DNA of 64,000 nucleotides from Vibrio sp. HB236076 (GTDB taxonomy: Bacteria; Pseudomonadota; Gammaproteobacteria; Enterobacterales; Vibrionaceae), in contig NZ_CP162602.1 in assembly GCF_040957575.1 (NCBI RefSeq), forward strand, positions 810,896-874,895, read 5' to 3'. Positions within the stretch are counted from its first letter, which is position 1, and the number at the start of each line of letters is the position of its first letter. Positions 16,510 to 25,240 of this stretch are shown piece after piece. Below the pieces are notes generated by a model that saw only the letters and a program-made list of their open reading frames with translations, was not told where the DNA came from and searched no databases. The position numbers were made by a program, and so were the translations under genes.

Positions 16510-17400
16510 TTATAAGTGCCAAAAATTAATAAAATCTTGATAGATCGTTATATCTTCGACCACCGCACCGGGTTGGGTGACAATGTAACCGGCAAACTGA
16601 TGCGCGCGCTCTAAAGTCTTTAACCAATCCCATTGGTTGATCACCCCCATGATCACCACAGAGGTGAATGCATCTCCGGCGCCAACCGGAAAATTGGCCT
16701 TGTCCAACGTGTGGAAATCTTCTGCGGTATCAAAGCGTTGATCTTCGCCGTCAAACAAACTCGCCCCTTGAGCCCCGCGTGTCACCAACAAATTAACGAT
16801 ATCGAGTGATTGCTTTAATGCCAACGCTTGCTCTTGCCACTCCCCCTTCTCAATAGGAGACAAGGTATAGAGCTCATCGAGACTCAACTTGACCAATAAG
16901 CCACAATGCAAACTGGCCAGAACATCGTCTTTACTCCAATGTGGCGGGCGCAGATTGACATCGATAATGCGATCATCGCGGCTGTGAGTCAGCAAACGAT
17001 CCAATGCCCGTTTCGAGGTGTGATTGCGACACGCCAACGAACCGTGGTAAAAATAACCGCTTTGTGGTTCAGGAACTTGTTGTTCATCAATATCATCCCA
17101 AGCCACAGGGCCCACGATATCGTAGTGAGGTTCACCGTCGATCATCTCGACCGCCACGGTCCCGGTGGGCAGTTGCGAGTTGATCTGAACGTATTGCTGA
17201 GACAGACCCCATTCCTGCATTTTATGCTGCAGCGTCTTGCCCAGTTCATCGTCGCCTATCGAGGTGACCAAGTACGGCGAATAACCAAACCCCTGTAGGT
17301 GCCAAGCCACATTTAAAGGGGCACCACCTAACACCGGCGCTTGCTCGGGAAAGCAGTCAAACAACACCTCCCCAAATAAATAGATTGATTGTTGTTTCAT
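16510..17400 (-). CDS. Fructokinase (PfkB family)
   Basis: A 296-residue ATP-dependent sugar kinase of the ribokinase/PfkB family, predicted to phosphorylate fructose at position 6. The N-terminal substrate motif is GEVLFDCFPEQAPVLGGAPL (10-29), with N30 and the family GGAPxNVA element. The C-terminal anion-hole motif is VGAGDAFTS, with catalytic D243. It sits 15 bp after the sucrose-phosphatase gene and 12 bp before amylosucrase. This fits recycling of the fructose released from sucrose by amylosucrase back to fructose 6-phosphate, the substrate of sucrose-phosphate synthase. A glucose or other ketose specificity cannot be excluded by sequence alone. Confidence 0.88.
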   Translation of the reverse strand: MKQQSIYLFGEVLFDCFPEQAPVLGGAPLNVAWHLQGFGYSPYLVTSIGDDELGKTLQHKMQEWGLSQQYVQINSQLPTGTVAVEMIDGEPHYDIVGPVAWDDIDEQQVPEPQSGYFYHGSLACRNHTSKRALDRLLTHSRDDRIIDVNLRPPHWSKDDVLASLHCGLLVKLSLDELYTLSPIEKGEWQEQALALKQSLDIVNLLVTRGAQGASLFDGEDQRFDTAEDFHTLDKANFPVGAGDAFTSVVIMGVINQWDWLKTLERAHQFAGYIVTQPGAVVEDITIYQDFINFWHL

Positions 17401-17415
17401 TGAATACTTACTCCA

Positions 17416-18255
17416 TTAAGTTAATTCAAAGCGAAATTGCGGGAAAAAGTGATGCAATCCTTCGATGATCCCCGCACTGTAACAGCCGTTGAGCTCTGGC
17501 GATTCACCTTTAGCCAAGTACAACGCATCACTGTTACCTTGTTGTTTGGCCATGGCAATGGCTTTACTCTTGATGGTCTCGGTCGCATTGGCCACTAATA
17601 CCGAAGGAAAGTGGCTAGCCAATACTTGAATATCATTGCCACTGTCGCCAGAAAACAGCACCTGATTCGGGTCGAGTGCCATTTGCTCAATGACGTATTC
17701 TAAGGCATACAACTTATTGGCTTGGGTTGGTAAAATATCAATCAGACCGTGATTGTCATATTCATTTTCACTGGCAATACAGTGACAGCGTAACTCGTTA
17801 TCTTGGATGATTTGCTCATACTCAGCCAACACCCCCTCTAACGCCTCGACCGGTTCGATCATAAAACTCAATTTAAACTCGCCCTGATGAAACTCGTCTT
17901 GAGCCGTCACCTGCTCAGAAAGGGGAAACAAACGACTCATTTGCTCACGCGAATAGCCATCCCAATCTTGGCGAAGGCGCTCACGCCACCCTTGCCACTG
18001 CACCCATTGCTCACCGTCACGGGAATAAATGCTCGAGCCCACATCGGCAATCAAATAATCAGGTAATGGCAGTTGATATTGTGCGATCGCCTCATCGACC
18101 AATGTTTTATCTCGGCCTGTGGCATAGACAATAATGGTATTCGGGTCTTGCGCTAACCGGTGGAAATGCACCCTCACTCCAGGGGATTCCTGCTGCACGC
18201 CATTGGGTAACAAAGTGCGATCAAGGTCGGTACAAATTAATAGTGGATTACTCAT
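17416..18255 (-). CDS. spp: Sucrose-6-phosphate phosphatase (HAD-IIB)
   Basis: A 279-residue HAD phosphatase of the Cof/SPP group. The nucleophile pair D10 and D12 lies in LICTDLDRTLLP; motif II is in VYATGRDKTLV; the lysine is at about 180; motif IV is intact as GDSGND (202-207). It would remove phosphate from sucrose 6-phosphate. The frame extends to 18282, but ATG 18255 is preferred because GGAGAGGG precedes it and it gives a tight 8-bp overlap with the stop of the synthase gene. The overlap implies translational coupling. The synthase's own HAD-like domain lacks key aspartates, so this separate protein probably supplies the phosphatase activity. Confidence 0.9.
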   Translation of the reverse strand: MSNPLLICTDLDRTLLPNGVQQESPGVRVHFHRLAQDPNTIIVYATGRDKTLVDEAIAQYQLPLPDYLIADVGSSIYSRDGEQWVQWQGWRERLRQDWDGYSREQMSRLFPLSEQVTAQDEFHQGEFKLSFMIEPVEALEGVLAEYEQIIQDNELRCHCIASENEYDNHGLIDILPTQANKLYALEYVIEQMALDPNQVLFSGDSGNDIQVLASHFPSVLVANATETIKSKAIAMAKQQGNSDALYLAKGESPELNGCYSAGIIEGLHHFFPQFRFELT

Positions 18256-20413
18256 TACCCTCTCCTGCACCAAAAAAGTCAAAGTGCTCTATCGCTTCCA
18301 AAATGCCGTTGGCGTAATTTTTTTCAGCAAAATAAATCGCTTTTTGTTCTATGTAATCTGAAAGCTGTTCGTGTTTTCGGTTATTGACAATCACATTGAG
18401 CATGTTGCCGCCAAGCATGTCCTCATCGGTCCCTGAGCCGCCTGCAACCAAAATGTTTTGCAGTGGGATTTCCCACAAACGCGCCACATAGCGAAGCGCC
18501 AACCCTTTCGAGGCTCGTACGGGCAGCACATCAATAAAACGCTCATTAGACAAAAACACATTAACGGTTTGTTCTTCCTTGCGAAGGGCGGCAACAATGT
18601 CCTCGTAGGTCACCTCATCGGAGACCATTTCGTAGGCTAATTTAAACTTGCTTTGCTGGTCTTGAGGCAAGCGTTTCAGGCCTTTAAACTTCGACAAGAT
18701 GCGCCGTATCGCTTTGCTATTCCAGTTGTGATCTATGTACTGTCGCCAATCGGTACTTGGGTTGAGTTCGCGAGAAAAATAAATTTCGGTGCCCAAACTG
18801 CAGATCAAAATATCCGGTTTTGGCAAGCCGTGCTTTTTCATCACCGCCAACACACTGTCTAAAGGCCGCGCTGTGGCAATGCCAAACGCACACTCTTTGC
18901 GCTTGCTTTTCATCAGCTTAGAAAAATCTTGTAAGCCATCACTTTGCGGGCTAAGCAAGGTGCGATCTAACCCCGACACCAGCATTCGTGGGACATGACG
19001 CGAGGCTAAACGAATTTCATCTTGGGCAATAACCGTCGCCGGCGTCGAAGCAAGGCGTTTGACTTCTTTGAGGTACTGTTTGGCGTGGTGCTGCCAAGAA
19101 TATTGCTCTGCGACATTTTTAATGCCGTTTTGTGAATATTGACGCCACTTGTCGGGGTCAGTTAACAGTGATTCTATAGACTCGCCAATCTGAGTGACGT
19201 TTAAAGGGTCGACCAACAAGCCGCATTGACAGTTGTGCACAATATCGACAGGACCACCGTTTTCGGTTGCGACAAACGGCAACCCACAGGCCGCCGCTTC
19301 GAGCAAAGTCAAACCAAAGGGCTCAGTCAGCGCTGGATTGACGAACACCCCCATCGAATTGGCAGCCATTTTATAAATCATGGGTACTTCTTCGGAAAGG
19401 TGGTGCTTGGGCAACGCGACTTTGCCGTACAGATCGTAGACATCGATCAGCACCATCAACTCGCTCAAAACGCTTTGAGCTCCTTCATCCATTTGGCGCA
19501 CATCGTCGCGATTGCCGGCAATGATCACCAAGTTGGCTTTTTCTTGTAACGTAGGATTCTCACCATACGCTTTGAGTAAGGAGGCGATGTTTTTTCGCGG
19601 ATCAGGGCGCGACAAGGCCAAGATCATCGGTTTGTCCGCGTCGTCGAGAAAGCGACTGATCGACTTTCGGATCTCCGAAACTGGCTCACCTAACTGCGGC
19701 GGGTGAAAATCATCCAATGACGTCCCGGGCGGGATCACCTTCATGGCATTGGGTTTGTAAAAGTCGTAGAGGTCGTATTGGTCACTGATTTCTTGATGGG
19801 TACTGGTGATGATCATGTCCGCGTTGGCGAGCACGCTTTCTTCGGCATAAATACGCTGAGAAATGTTATATTTTTCTTCAACTTGCTGCCGGCTCATGCC
19901 GCTGGCTAACAAACGTTTTCGCTTATCTCGGCCCAACGAATGGCCCGTGTGCACCAGTGGGATCCCCGTTTGTAAGTGCAATTTTGTCGCGACGTAACCG
20001 GCATCGGCATAGTGGCTGTGCAGCACGTCGGGCATGCGGTCTTGCTGGCGAAAATAATCGAGTAAGTTATCGGCAAAACTGTCGAGATAATCCCAAAGTT
20101 TTTCTTTGGCAAAATAGGTTTCTGAAGGGCCGCCATCAATGCGAACGATCCGGCTACCTTGGTTGAGGGATTCACTGAACGTGGAGTAAATTGCATCGAT
20201 ATGCGGGTCTTGAATACGACGGGTGATCAGCTCCACTCTGCTCACTTGCGGGTTTTTACCCAGCGCTTTGGCTAAGTCGACTACGTATTTGGTCTGGCCG
20301 CCGGTATCGGCATCTCGGCCTAATTCTAAATCTGTGCCCCTTATCAATCCATGTATGCTTATTAATGCGATATATAACTCATCTTCCTTAAGGTCTTTCG
20401 CACCTGGAGCCAT
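18248..20413 (-). CDS. sps: Sucrose-phosphate synthase with a degenerate C-terminal HAD domain
   Basis: A 721-residue enzyme that makes sucrose 6-phosphate from a nucleotide-glucose and fructose 6-phosphate. Residues 1-460 form a GT4 glycosyltransferase: SIHGLIRGTDLELGRDADTG near the start, SRPDPRKN at 268-275, and the E-x7-E pair E364/E372 (ALTEPFGLTLLEA). Residues 475-710 form a phosphatase-like HAD domain. There the nucleophile aspartate is replaced by Gly481 (SGLDRTL where the partner protein has TDLDRTL), and motif IV reads GGSGTD with Gly659. Catalysis by this domain is therefore unlikely. It is the first gene of the four-gene operon, with AGGGG before the ATG. Confidence 0.93.
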   Translation of the reverse strand: MAPGAKDLKEDELYIALISIHGLIRGTDLELGRDADTGGQTKYVVDLAKALGKNPQVSRVELITRRIQDPHIDAIYSTFSESLNQGSRIVRIDGGPSETYFAKEKLWDYLDSFADNLLDYFRQQDRMPDVLHSHYADAGYVATKLHLQTGIPLVHTGHSLGRDKRKRLLASGMSRQQVEEKYNISQRIYAEESVLANADMIITSTHQEISDQYDLYDFYKPNAMKVIPPGTSLDDFHPPQLGEPVSEIRKSISRFLDDADKPMILALSRPDPRKNIASLLKAYGENPTLQEKANLVIIAGNRDDVRQMDEGAQSVLSELMVLIDVYDLYGKVALPKHHLSEEVPMIYKMAANSMGVFVNPALTEPFGLTLLEAAACGLPFVATENGGPVDIVHNCQCGLLVDPLNVTQIGESIESLLTDPDKWRQYSQNGIKNVAEQYSWQHHAKQYLKEVKRLASTPATVIAQDEIRLASRHVPRMLVSGLDRTLLSPQSDGLQDFSKLMKSKRKECAFGIATARPLDSVLAVMKKHGLPKPDILICSLGTEIYFSRELNPSTDWRQYIDHNWNSKAIRRILSKFKGLKRLPQDQQSKFKLAYEMVSDEVTYEDIVAALRKEEQTVNVFLSNERFIDVLPVRASKGLALRYVARLWEIPLQNILVAGGSGTDEDMLGGNMLNVIVNNRKHEQLSDYIEQKAIYFAEKNYANGILEAIEHFDFFGAGEGNE

Positions 20414-20446
20414 AGTTTTTCCCCTGTGTTTCTAATCACACGGTAG

Positions 20447-20452
20447 AGTATA
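20447..20452 (-). promoter_or_regulatory. Extended -10 promoter of the sps operon
   Basis: On the minus strand the bases read TGCTATACT, an extended -10 element (TG-N-TATACT), 34 bp before the sps start codon and just after the upstream terminator. No convincing -35 hexamer is seen, which extended -10 promoters tolerate. This suggests that sps-spp-frk-ams has its own promoter. Confidence 0.45.
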
Positions 20453-20461
20453 GCACAAGGT

Positions 20462-20498
20462 TAAAAATCATGCAGTTAAATAACAAAAACTGCATGAT
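20462..20498 (-). terminator. Rho-independent terminator after the MarR gene
   Basis: Read on the minus strand, ATCATGCAGTT (20498-20488) and AACTGCATGAT (20477-20467) form a perfect 11-bp stem with a 10-nt loop, followed at once by TTTTT (20466-20462). It separates the TRAP-MarR transcript from the sucrose operon. Confidence 0.85.
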
Positions 20499-20508
20499 CC
20501 GACGACTT

Positions 20509-21024
20509 TTACAGCGATCGCACCGCCCGAGAGGCTTGATCGTAAAAGCCCGATAACGTCCGCATCGCGCTGGCAATGTCACCGAGTTGTTCATCCATGC
20601 CGAGCTTTTTAATCGCATCGACCAACAACTGCTCGCGGGTTTCTTTGTAGCGGTTACAAAAATCTTCCCCGGCTTCCGTCACCGAATAAAAAGTATCTTT
20701 GCCCTGGCGCCGACCTTGTACTAGTTCAAGCTTAACCAGTTTGCGCACCGAATAGGACACCGTGTGCAAATCATCAATATTCAGCGTAAAGGCCACATCG
20801 GCGATGCGCTTAGGACGCTCGCGATGATACACATTGTGCACCACCATAATATCGAGCGGACTCAGCTCAGAAATCCCGGTGGCGCTACTGCAAGATTGCA
20901 TCCAACGATGAAAGGCATTGTTCATCATAGTTAAGGCGTATTCAAATTCACTGAGTGCCATCCCCTCTGCTGTCGCAAGGTGTGAAGAAGAGACAATCGG
21001 CCTTTTAGTCACTGGCTCATTCAT
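20509..21024 (-). CDS. MarR-type winged-helix regulator
   Basis: A 171-residue regulator with a winged helix at about 45-125. ELSPLDIMVVHNVYHRERPK leads into the recognition region (ADVAFTLNIDDLHTVSYSVR), and the wing is QGRRQGKDTFYSVT. It belongs to the predicted MarR-like group often found beside TRAP transporters and LamB/YcsF genes. It follows dctM by 23 bp with AGAATGG-type spacing before its ATG, so it is probably co-transcribed with the transporter. It is a likely regulator of the TRAP/pxp locus. A strong terminator after it argues against read-through into sps, although a role in osmolyte control cannot be ruled out. Confidence 0.82.
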   Translation of the reverse strand: MNEPVTKRPIVSSSHLATAEGMALSEFEYALTMMNNAFHRWMQSCSSATGISELSPLDIMVVHNVYHRERPKRIADVAFTLNIDDLHTVSYSVRKLVKLELVQGRRQGKDTFYSVTEAGEDFCNRYKETREQLLVDAIKKLGMDEQLGDIASAMRTLSGFYDQASRAVRSL

Positions 21025-21047
21025 AGACCATTCTCCCGTTCTCTTAG

Positions 21048-22349
21048 TTATTTCGTCATTGTCATCGGTAGCCAGGTGACCAACTGTGGAAACGCCGTCA
21101 CCACCACCACCGCCAACATTAACACAAAGAAAAAGGGCAGTGCCGCTTTGGCCACATATAAGATATCTTTGCCGGTCAAACTTTGGATCACAAACAAGTT
21201 AAAGCCAACCGGAGGGGTGATTTGCGACATTTCGACCACCAGCACAATGTAAATACCAAACCACAGAGGGTCGATACCCGCTTGGGTCACCATGGGCAAT
21301 ACGACGGACGTCGTCAATACCACTACCGAGATCCCATCGAGAAAACACCCGAGAACGACAAACAAAATGGTTAGGAAAAACAACAGCATGTATGGAGATA
21401 ATTCGAGAAGTGCAATGTGCTCTGCCAACATTCTCGGCAAGCCGATAAAGCCCATCGCCACGGTTAAAAAGGCCGCTCCCGCCAAAATAAAAATGATCAT
21501 ACAGGACGTTTTCACCGCCCCCATCAAACTCTGGACAAAGGTGTCTAAGGTCAAGGTACGGCTGGTAAGCGCGAGAATCAATGCCCCTAACACCCCAAAT
21601 GAGGCCGCTTCTGTTGGCGTGGTGATCCCGCCGTAAATTGAGCCTAAAACAAACACCACCAAACACAAGATAGGGATCAATTTGACCAAGGCTTTGCCCT
21701 TATCCGCCCAAGTGTATTGAATGGTGGATTTAGGGGCAATTCTAGGGTGGGCTAATGACCAATAAATGGTAAACGCCACAAACATCGCCAACAGCATGAT
21801 CCCGGGGATGGCTCCGGCGATGAACAGACGGCCAATCGAGACTTCTGCCGACACGCCGTAAACAATTAAAATAATCGATGGCGGGATCAAAAGCCCCAAC
21901 GTGCCTGAGCCGGCTAAAGTACCGATCGCCATCTTGTCATCAAACCCTTGGCGCTTTAATTCTGGCAGGGTCATTTTGCCGATCGTCGCTGCAGTGGCCG
22001 CCGACGAGCCCGACACGGCGGCAAACATGCCACAACTGAGAATATTGACGTGTAACAACGAGCCAGGCACTCGATTGAGCCAAGGGGTCAGGCCTTCAAA
22101 CAAGTCTTTAGACAAGCGAGTGCGAAACAAAATCTCGCCCATCCAAATAAACAAGGGCAAGGCGGCCAATGACCAATCTGAAATCGCGCCCCATGTCGTG
22201 GTGGCATAGATAAGGCCAAACGATTGATTGCCCAGTAAGCTCATGCCGACAATGCCGACAGACACCAAAGACAAGGCGATCCAGGTGCCGCCCGCCAGTA
22301 AGGTAAATAGGACGATCAGGGCTATTACGCCAATCATTAACTCATTCAT
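21048..22349 (-). CDS. dctM: TRAP transporter large permease (DctM)
   Basis: A 433-residue inner-membrane protein with about 12 hydrophobic segments over its whole length. Typical DctM stretches are SGSSAATAATIGKMTLPELK at 113-132 and GTLGLLIPPSIILIVYG. It is the sodium-driven transport subunit of a TRAP carboxylate importer. Its start overlaps the end of the small-permease gene by 4 bp. With the divergent pxpABC genes next door, 5-oxoproline or a related acid is a reasonable substrate guess, but sequence does not fix it. Confidence 0.93.
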   Translation of the reverse strand: MNELMIGVIALIVLFTLLAGGTWIALSLVSVGIVGMSLLGNQSFGLIYATTTWGAISDWSLAALPLFIWMGEILFRTRLSKDLFEGLTPWLNRVPGSLLHVNILSCGMFAAVSGSSAATAATIGKMTLPELKRQGFDDKMAIGTLAGSGTLGLLIPPSIILIVYGVSAEVSIGRLFIAGAIPGIMLLAMFVAFTIYWSLAHPRIAPKSTIQYTWADKGKALVKLIPILCLVVFVLGSIYGGITTPTEAASFGVLGALILALTSRTLTLDTFVQSLMGAVKTSCMIIFILAGAAFLTVAMGFIGLPRMLAEHIALLELSPYMLLFFLTILFVVLGCFLDGISVVVLTTSVVLPMVTQAGIDPLWFGIYIVLVVEMSQITPPVGFNLFVIQSLTGKDILYVAKAALPFFFVLMLAVVVVTAFPQLVTWLPMTMTK

Positions 22350-22885
22350 TGGCCTTCTCCTGATATCGTATTTTGCTGTACGAGTTGTTCTTCATCTGAG
22401 GCGGGAATCGCTTCTGCGCCGGTCAGGTAACGAATTAACGTATCCACCACCGATACGGCAAACAACAGCGCCCCCAAGGCGGTAGGGAATTGCACTAACC
22501 ACAAGGGCATCGGAATATAGCCGTGAGTAACATCGTCAAATAACCAAGATTCATAGACCATGTAGCCAAGCTGATAGCTCAAATAAACCGACAACACAGA
22601 GGCAAACAGCAAGACTAAGGATTCAACGATACGCAAATAACGCGCCCCAAGCCGCTGGGTAAACAAGCTGACACGAATATGTGCCCCTTGGCGAAAGGCG
22701 TAGGCCAAGGCGAGAAAACTCGCAGAAGCCAACAGATAGCCGGCCAAATCTTCACTCGATGGAATAGCGACGCCAAACCAGCGCCCCACGACTCGGGCCA
22801 AAATAATAAGGCAAATTAAAACAATACACAGCCCGGAGACTGCGCCCGACCAGCGGTACAATTTATCCAATCCATCACGCATCAT
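22346..22885 (-). CDS. dctQ: TRAP transporter small permease (DctQ)
   Basis: A 179-residue protein with four hydrophobic helices (about 15-35, 48-68, 90-110 and 135-155) and the DctQ-type segment AFRQGAHIRVSLFTQRLGAR on the cytoplasmic loop. It pairs with DctM in the membrane. The stop overlaps the dctM start as ATGA, giving coupled translation. A 268-bp gap separates it from the binding-protein gene upstream. Confidence 0.9.
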   Translation of the reverse strand: MMRDGLDKLYRWSGAVSGLCIVLICLIILARVVGRWFGVAIPSSEDLAGYLLASASFLALAYAFRQGAHIRVSLFTQRLGARYLRIVESLVLLFASVLSVYLSYQLGYMVYESWLFDDVTHGYIPMPLWLVQFPTALGALLFAVSVVDTLIRYLTGAEAIPASDEEQLVQQNTISGEGQ

Positions 22886-23050
22886 CGAACTCCCTGTTCT
22901 GCGTTATTGTGGTTCTCGTTACTTGTTTTTAGTCTCGGGTTGCTGCGGCACACCCATGACGTAAATAACGGGTCTTCTTTCGTCATTCTCTGACTTGTGC
23001 CGTTTATCACTTGTTGAATACAGGCTATTTAACACTGCGCAACTCACTTA

Positions 23051-23076
23051 GTCTGTGATAAAGGTCTGTGATAAAG
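23051..23076. repeat. 13-bp tandem duplication in the dctP-dctQ gap
   Basis: GTCTGTGATAAAG occurs twice head to tail at 23051-23063 and 23064-23076. It is followed at once by GGCTT (23076-23080) facing AAGCC (23083-23087). The gap between dctP and dctQ otherwise shows no gene. The repeat may be a regulator site or a replication-slippage product. Confidence 0.6.
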
Positions 23077-23153
23077 GCTTGAAAGCCATTTAAAAAGCAA
23101 CAAAGCGAGCGCTCAGCTCACGCCGTGCGCCCGTTTGCTGTATGATCACAGAA

Positions 23154-24137
23154 TTATTGCTGTGATTGATAATAGCTGTCGAGAACCTGAGATCCGGTCG
23201 CGCCAGCTTCTTCTTTCCATTCATTGGCCATCACAGCACCGATGTCTTGCAGCGAGGCTTTAAGCCCTTCATTTGGCTGTGACACTTCGATACCGTTCTT
23301 AGCAAGCCCTTGAGTTTTTGACACGGTTTCTTCTTCGGCCATTTGCCAACCGCGCTGCTCGGCTTTTTTCGCTGCATTTAGGAGTTCAGTTTGCACTTCT
23401 TTTGGCAAACGCTTAAAGGAGCGCTGATTGACGATCACCATGTTTTTGGGAATCCAAGCTTGCACGTCGTTGTAATAGCTGAGGTAATCCCAGGATTGAG
23501 AGTTAACCCCTGTGGTGGAAGAGGTGATCATCATGTCGATAATTCCGGTCGAGAAAGCTTGAGGAATTTCGACATTTTGTACTGTGGTTGGCGTGGCTTC
23601 GAGCAACACAGCCAAGCGAGACAAAGTTGGGCTGTAAGCACGCATTTTGGCCCCTTTCATGTCCTCGACATCCACCACCGCTTGCTTGCTGTAAATCCCT
23701 TGCGGTGGCCATGGCACCGAGTAAAGCAGCATCATGCCATCTTTGTTTAACTGAGCTTCTAACGCCGACTTGGAAGCGTCATACAAGGCCTTCGCTTGAT
23801 CAAAGTTGGTGGCGAGAAACGGCAGGTTATCCAACTTATAAATGGGGGCTTCGTTGCCCAAAATGCCAATGAAGACTTCGCCAATTTGCACCTGACGCGT
23901 TTTAACCGCACGCGCAATTTCAGGGTGTTTGATCAAAGACGAGCCGGTGTGAACCACGATGTTGAGTTCCCCATCGGTCGCCGCTTTCACTTCTTTAGCA
24001 AATTCAACGATATTTTGTGTGTGGTAAGTGGCATCAGGGTAAGGGGTGGCCATATCCCAACGCGTTTCTGCGTAGGCACTGCTGGCACTGAGTAACGTTA
24101 ACGCGAGTAGTGACTTGTTCCATTTAGAGCATTTCAT
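23154..24137 (-). CDS. dctP: TRAP transporter periplasmic binding protein (DctP)
   Basis: A 327-residue solute-binding protein. The signal peptide is KWNKSLLALTLLSASSAYA, cleaved before ETRWDM. The mature part has the DctP fold signs: a TPYPD loop, HTGSSLIKHPEIARAVKTRQ, and the carboxylate-binding region MRAYSPTLSRLAVLLEATP, where the Arg at about 168 is expected to bind the substrate carboxylate. AAGG lies before the ATG. It is the first gene of the minus-strand dctP-dctQM-marR cluster, divergent from pxpABC. Confidence 0.93.
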   Translation of the reverse strand: MKCSKWNKSLLALTLLSASSAYAETRWDMATPYPDATYHTQNIVEFAKEVKAATDGELNIVVHTGSSLIKHPEIARAVKTRQVQIGEVFIGILGNEAPIYKLDNLPFLATNFDQAKALYDASKSALEAQLNKDGMMLLYSVPWPPQGIYSKQAVVDVEDMKGAKMRAYSPTLSRLAVLLEATPTTVQNVEIPQAFSTGIIDMMITSSTTGVNSQSWDYLSYYNDVQAWIPKNMVIVNQRSFKRLPKEVQTELLNAAKKAEQRGWQMAEEETVSKTQGLAKNGIEVSQPNEGLKASLQDIGAVMANEWKEEAGATGSQVLDSYYQSQQ

Positions 24138-24502
24138 TGCCTTCTCCTTAGAGTGTCCTTGGCGAATTTCCTTTCCATATTAACCGAGCCGACGGGCAAA
24201 CAACGTTCAGTAAGCGTGCGCGACGCTTATTGATGAATTTGATGATATCGCTGCGGCACTGGTCATAAATACGACATTTTTACCCTACCTGCAAATAAAC
24301 AGTTTGACAACAATTAAAAAGTAATTACGATTTAATTTAAATGCACTTTGCATTTGTTGGCGAAAAAACGGACGATGCGCCATTCACCTGTACGCAATAA
24401 ACCGCGCCCAAAACAGGGCTATTGCGTGTGTAGCGTGGCGGTATTGGATGGATTGTAAGAGACTAAGGTCAGTCTCGTGACAACAGGATAAGGATATTGA
24501 TA
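24138..24502. promoter_or_regulatory. Divergent control region between dctP and pxpA
   Basis: This 365-bp gap must carry promoters for both the TRAP genes and pxpABC. A perfect inverted repeat, GAGACT (24459-24464) and AGTCTC (24471-24476), lies 26 bp before the pxpA start. It is a candidate operator or leader hairpin, perhaps for the nearby MarR protein. Nothing else stands out. Confidence 0.4.
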
Positions 24503-25240
24503 ATGAAATTAAACAGTGACTTAGGCGAGAGTTTTGGCATTTGGTCAGTCGGAATGGATGAAGCGGTCATGCCGCATATCGATATGGCCAACGTCGCCTG
24601 TGGTTTTCACGCCTCCGATCCAGACATCATGGCGCAAACCATACAACGCGCGATCAAACACAATGTCAGTATCGGTGCTCACCCTGGCTACGACGACAAA
24701 AAAGGTTTCGGTCGACGCTCTATCCCCCACACCTTGGACGAAATCAAACACGCGCTCACTTATCAAGTCGGTGCTTTGATCGGCCTATGTCAGCTCTACG
24801 GCACAAGCGTCACTTACATCAAGCCCCACGGCGCACTCTACAACGACATGATGGTCAATGCCGATATTTATCGCGCCATTGTCGAAGCCATCGCTGAAGC
24901 AAAATTTGATTTGCCGTTAATGATCCTCGCTAAAGCGGATAATCAAGCCTATCAAGCCATTGCTGATCAACACCAGGTTCCCCTATTGTTCGAAGCCTTT
25001 GCCGATCGGGCCTATACCGAGGACGGCACGTTAGCGTCTAGGCAATTGCCAGGTACTGTGTATCATGAGCCAGAACTTATCATCAACCAAGTCAAACAGT
25101 TAGTGACACAAGGGACCGTCACCACCATCGACGGGCAAACCTTAGCGTTGCAAGCCGATACCGTTTGTGTTCACGGTGATAATCAAGAATCGATCAACAC
25201 CGTTTACCAACTGCGCCAACTGATTGACCAATGCCAATGA
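24503..25240 (+). CDS. pxpA: 5-oxoprolinase subunit A (LamB/YcsF family)
   Basis: A 245-residue protein that opens the 5-oxoproline ring together with PxpB and PxpC, using ATP to form glutamate. It has the family features LNSDLGESFG at the N-terminus, MANVACGFHASDPDIM, VSIGAHPGYDDKKGFGRR, YIKPHGALYNDM, and a C-terminal VHGDN. ATG 24503 is preferred to TTG 24497 because AGGA ends 8 nt before it. It is the first gene of a tightly packed pxpABC operon facing the TRAP transporter. Confidence 0.93.
   Translation: MKLNSDLGESFGIWSVGMDEAVMPHIDMANVACGFHASDPDIMAQTIQRAIKHNVSIGAHPGYDDKKGFGRRSIPHTLDEIKHALTYQVGALIGLCQLYGTSVTYIKPHGALYNDMMVNADIYRAIVEAIAEAKFDLPLMILAKADNQAYQAIADQHQVPLLFEAFADRAYTEDGTLASRQLPGTVYHEPELIINQVKQLVTQGTVTTIDGQTLALQADTVCVHGDNQESINTVYQLRQLIDQCQ

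Noticed and set aside
20414..21024. MarR gene as first gene of the sucrose operon (CosR/EctR-like osmolyte control)
   Set aside because: A perfect 11-bp terminator stem with a T-tract lies between them, and the MarR gene is only 23 bp from dctM, so it belongs with the TRAP genes.
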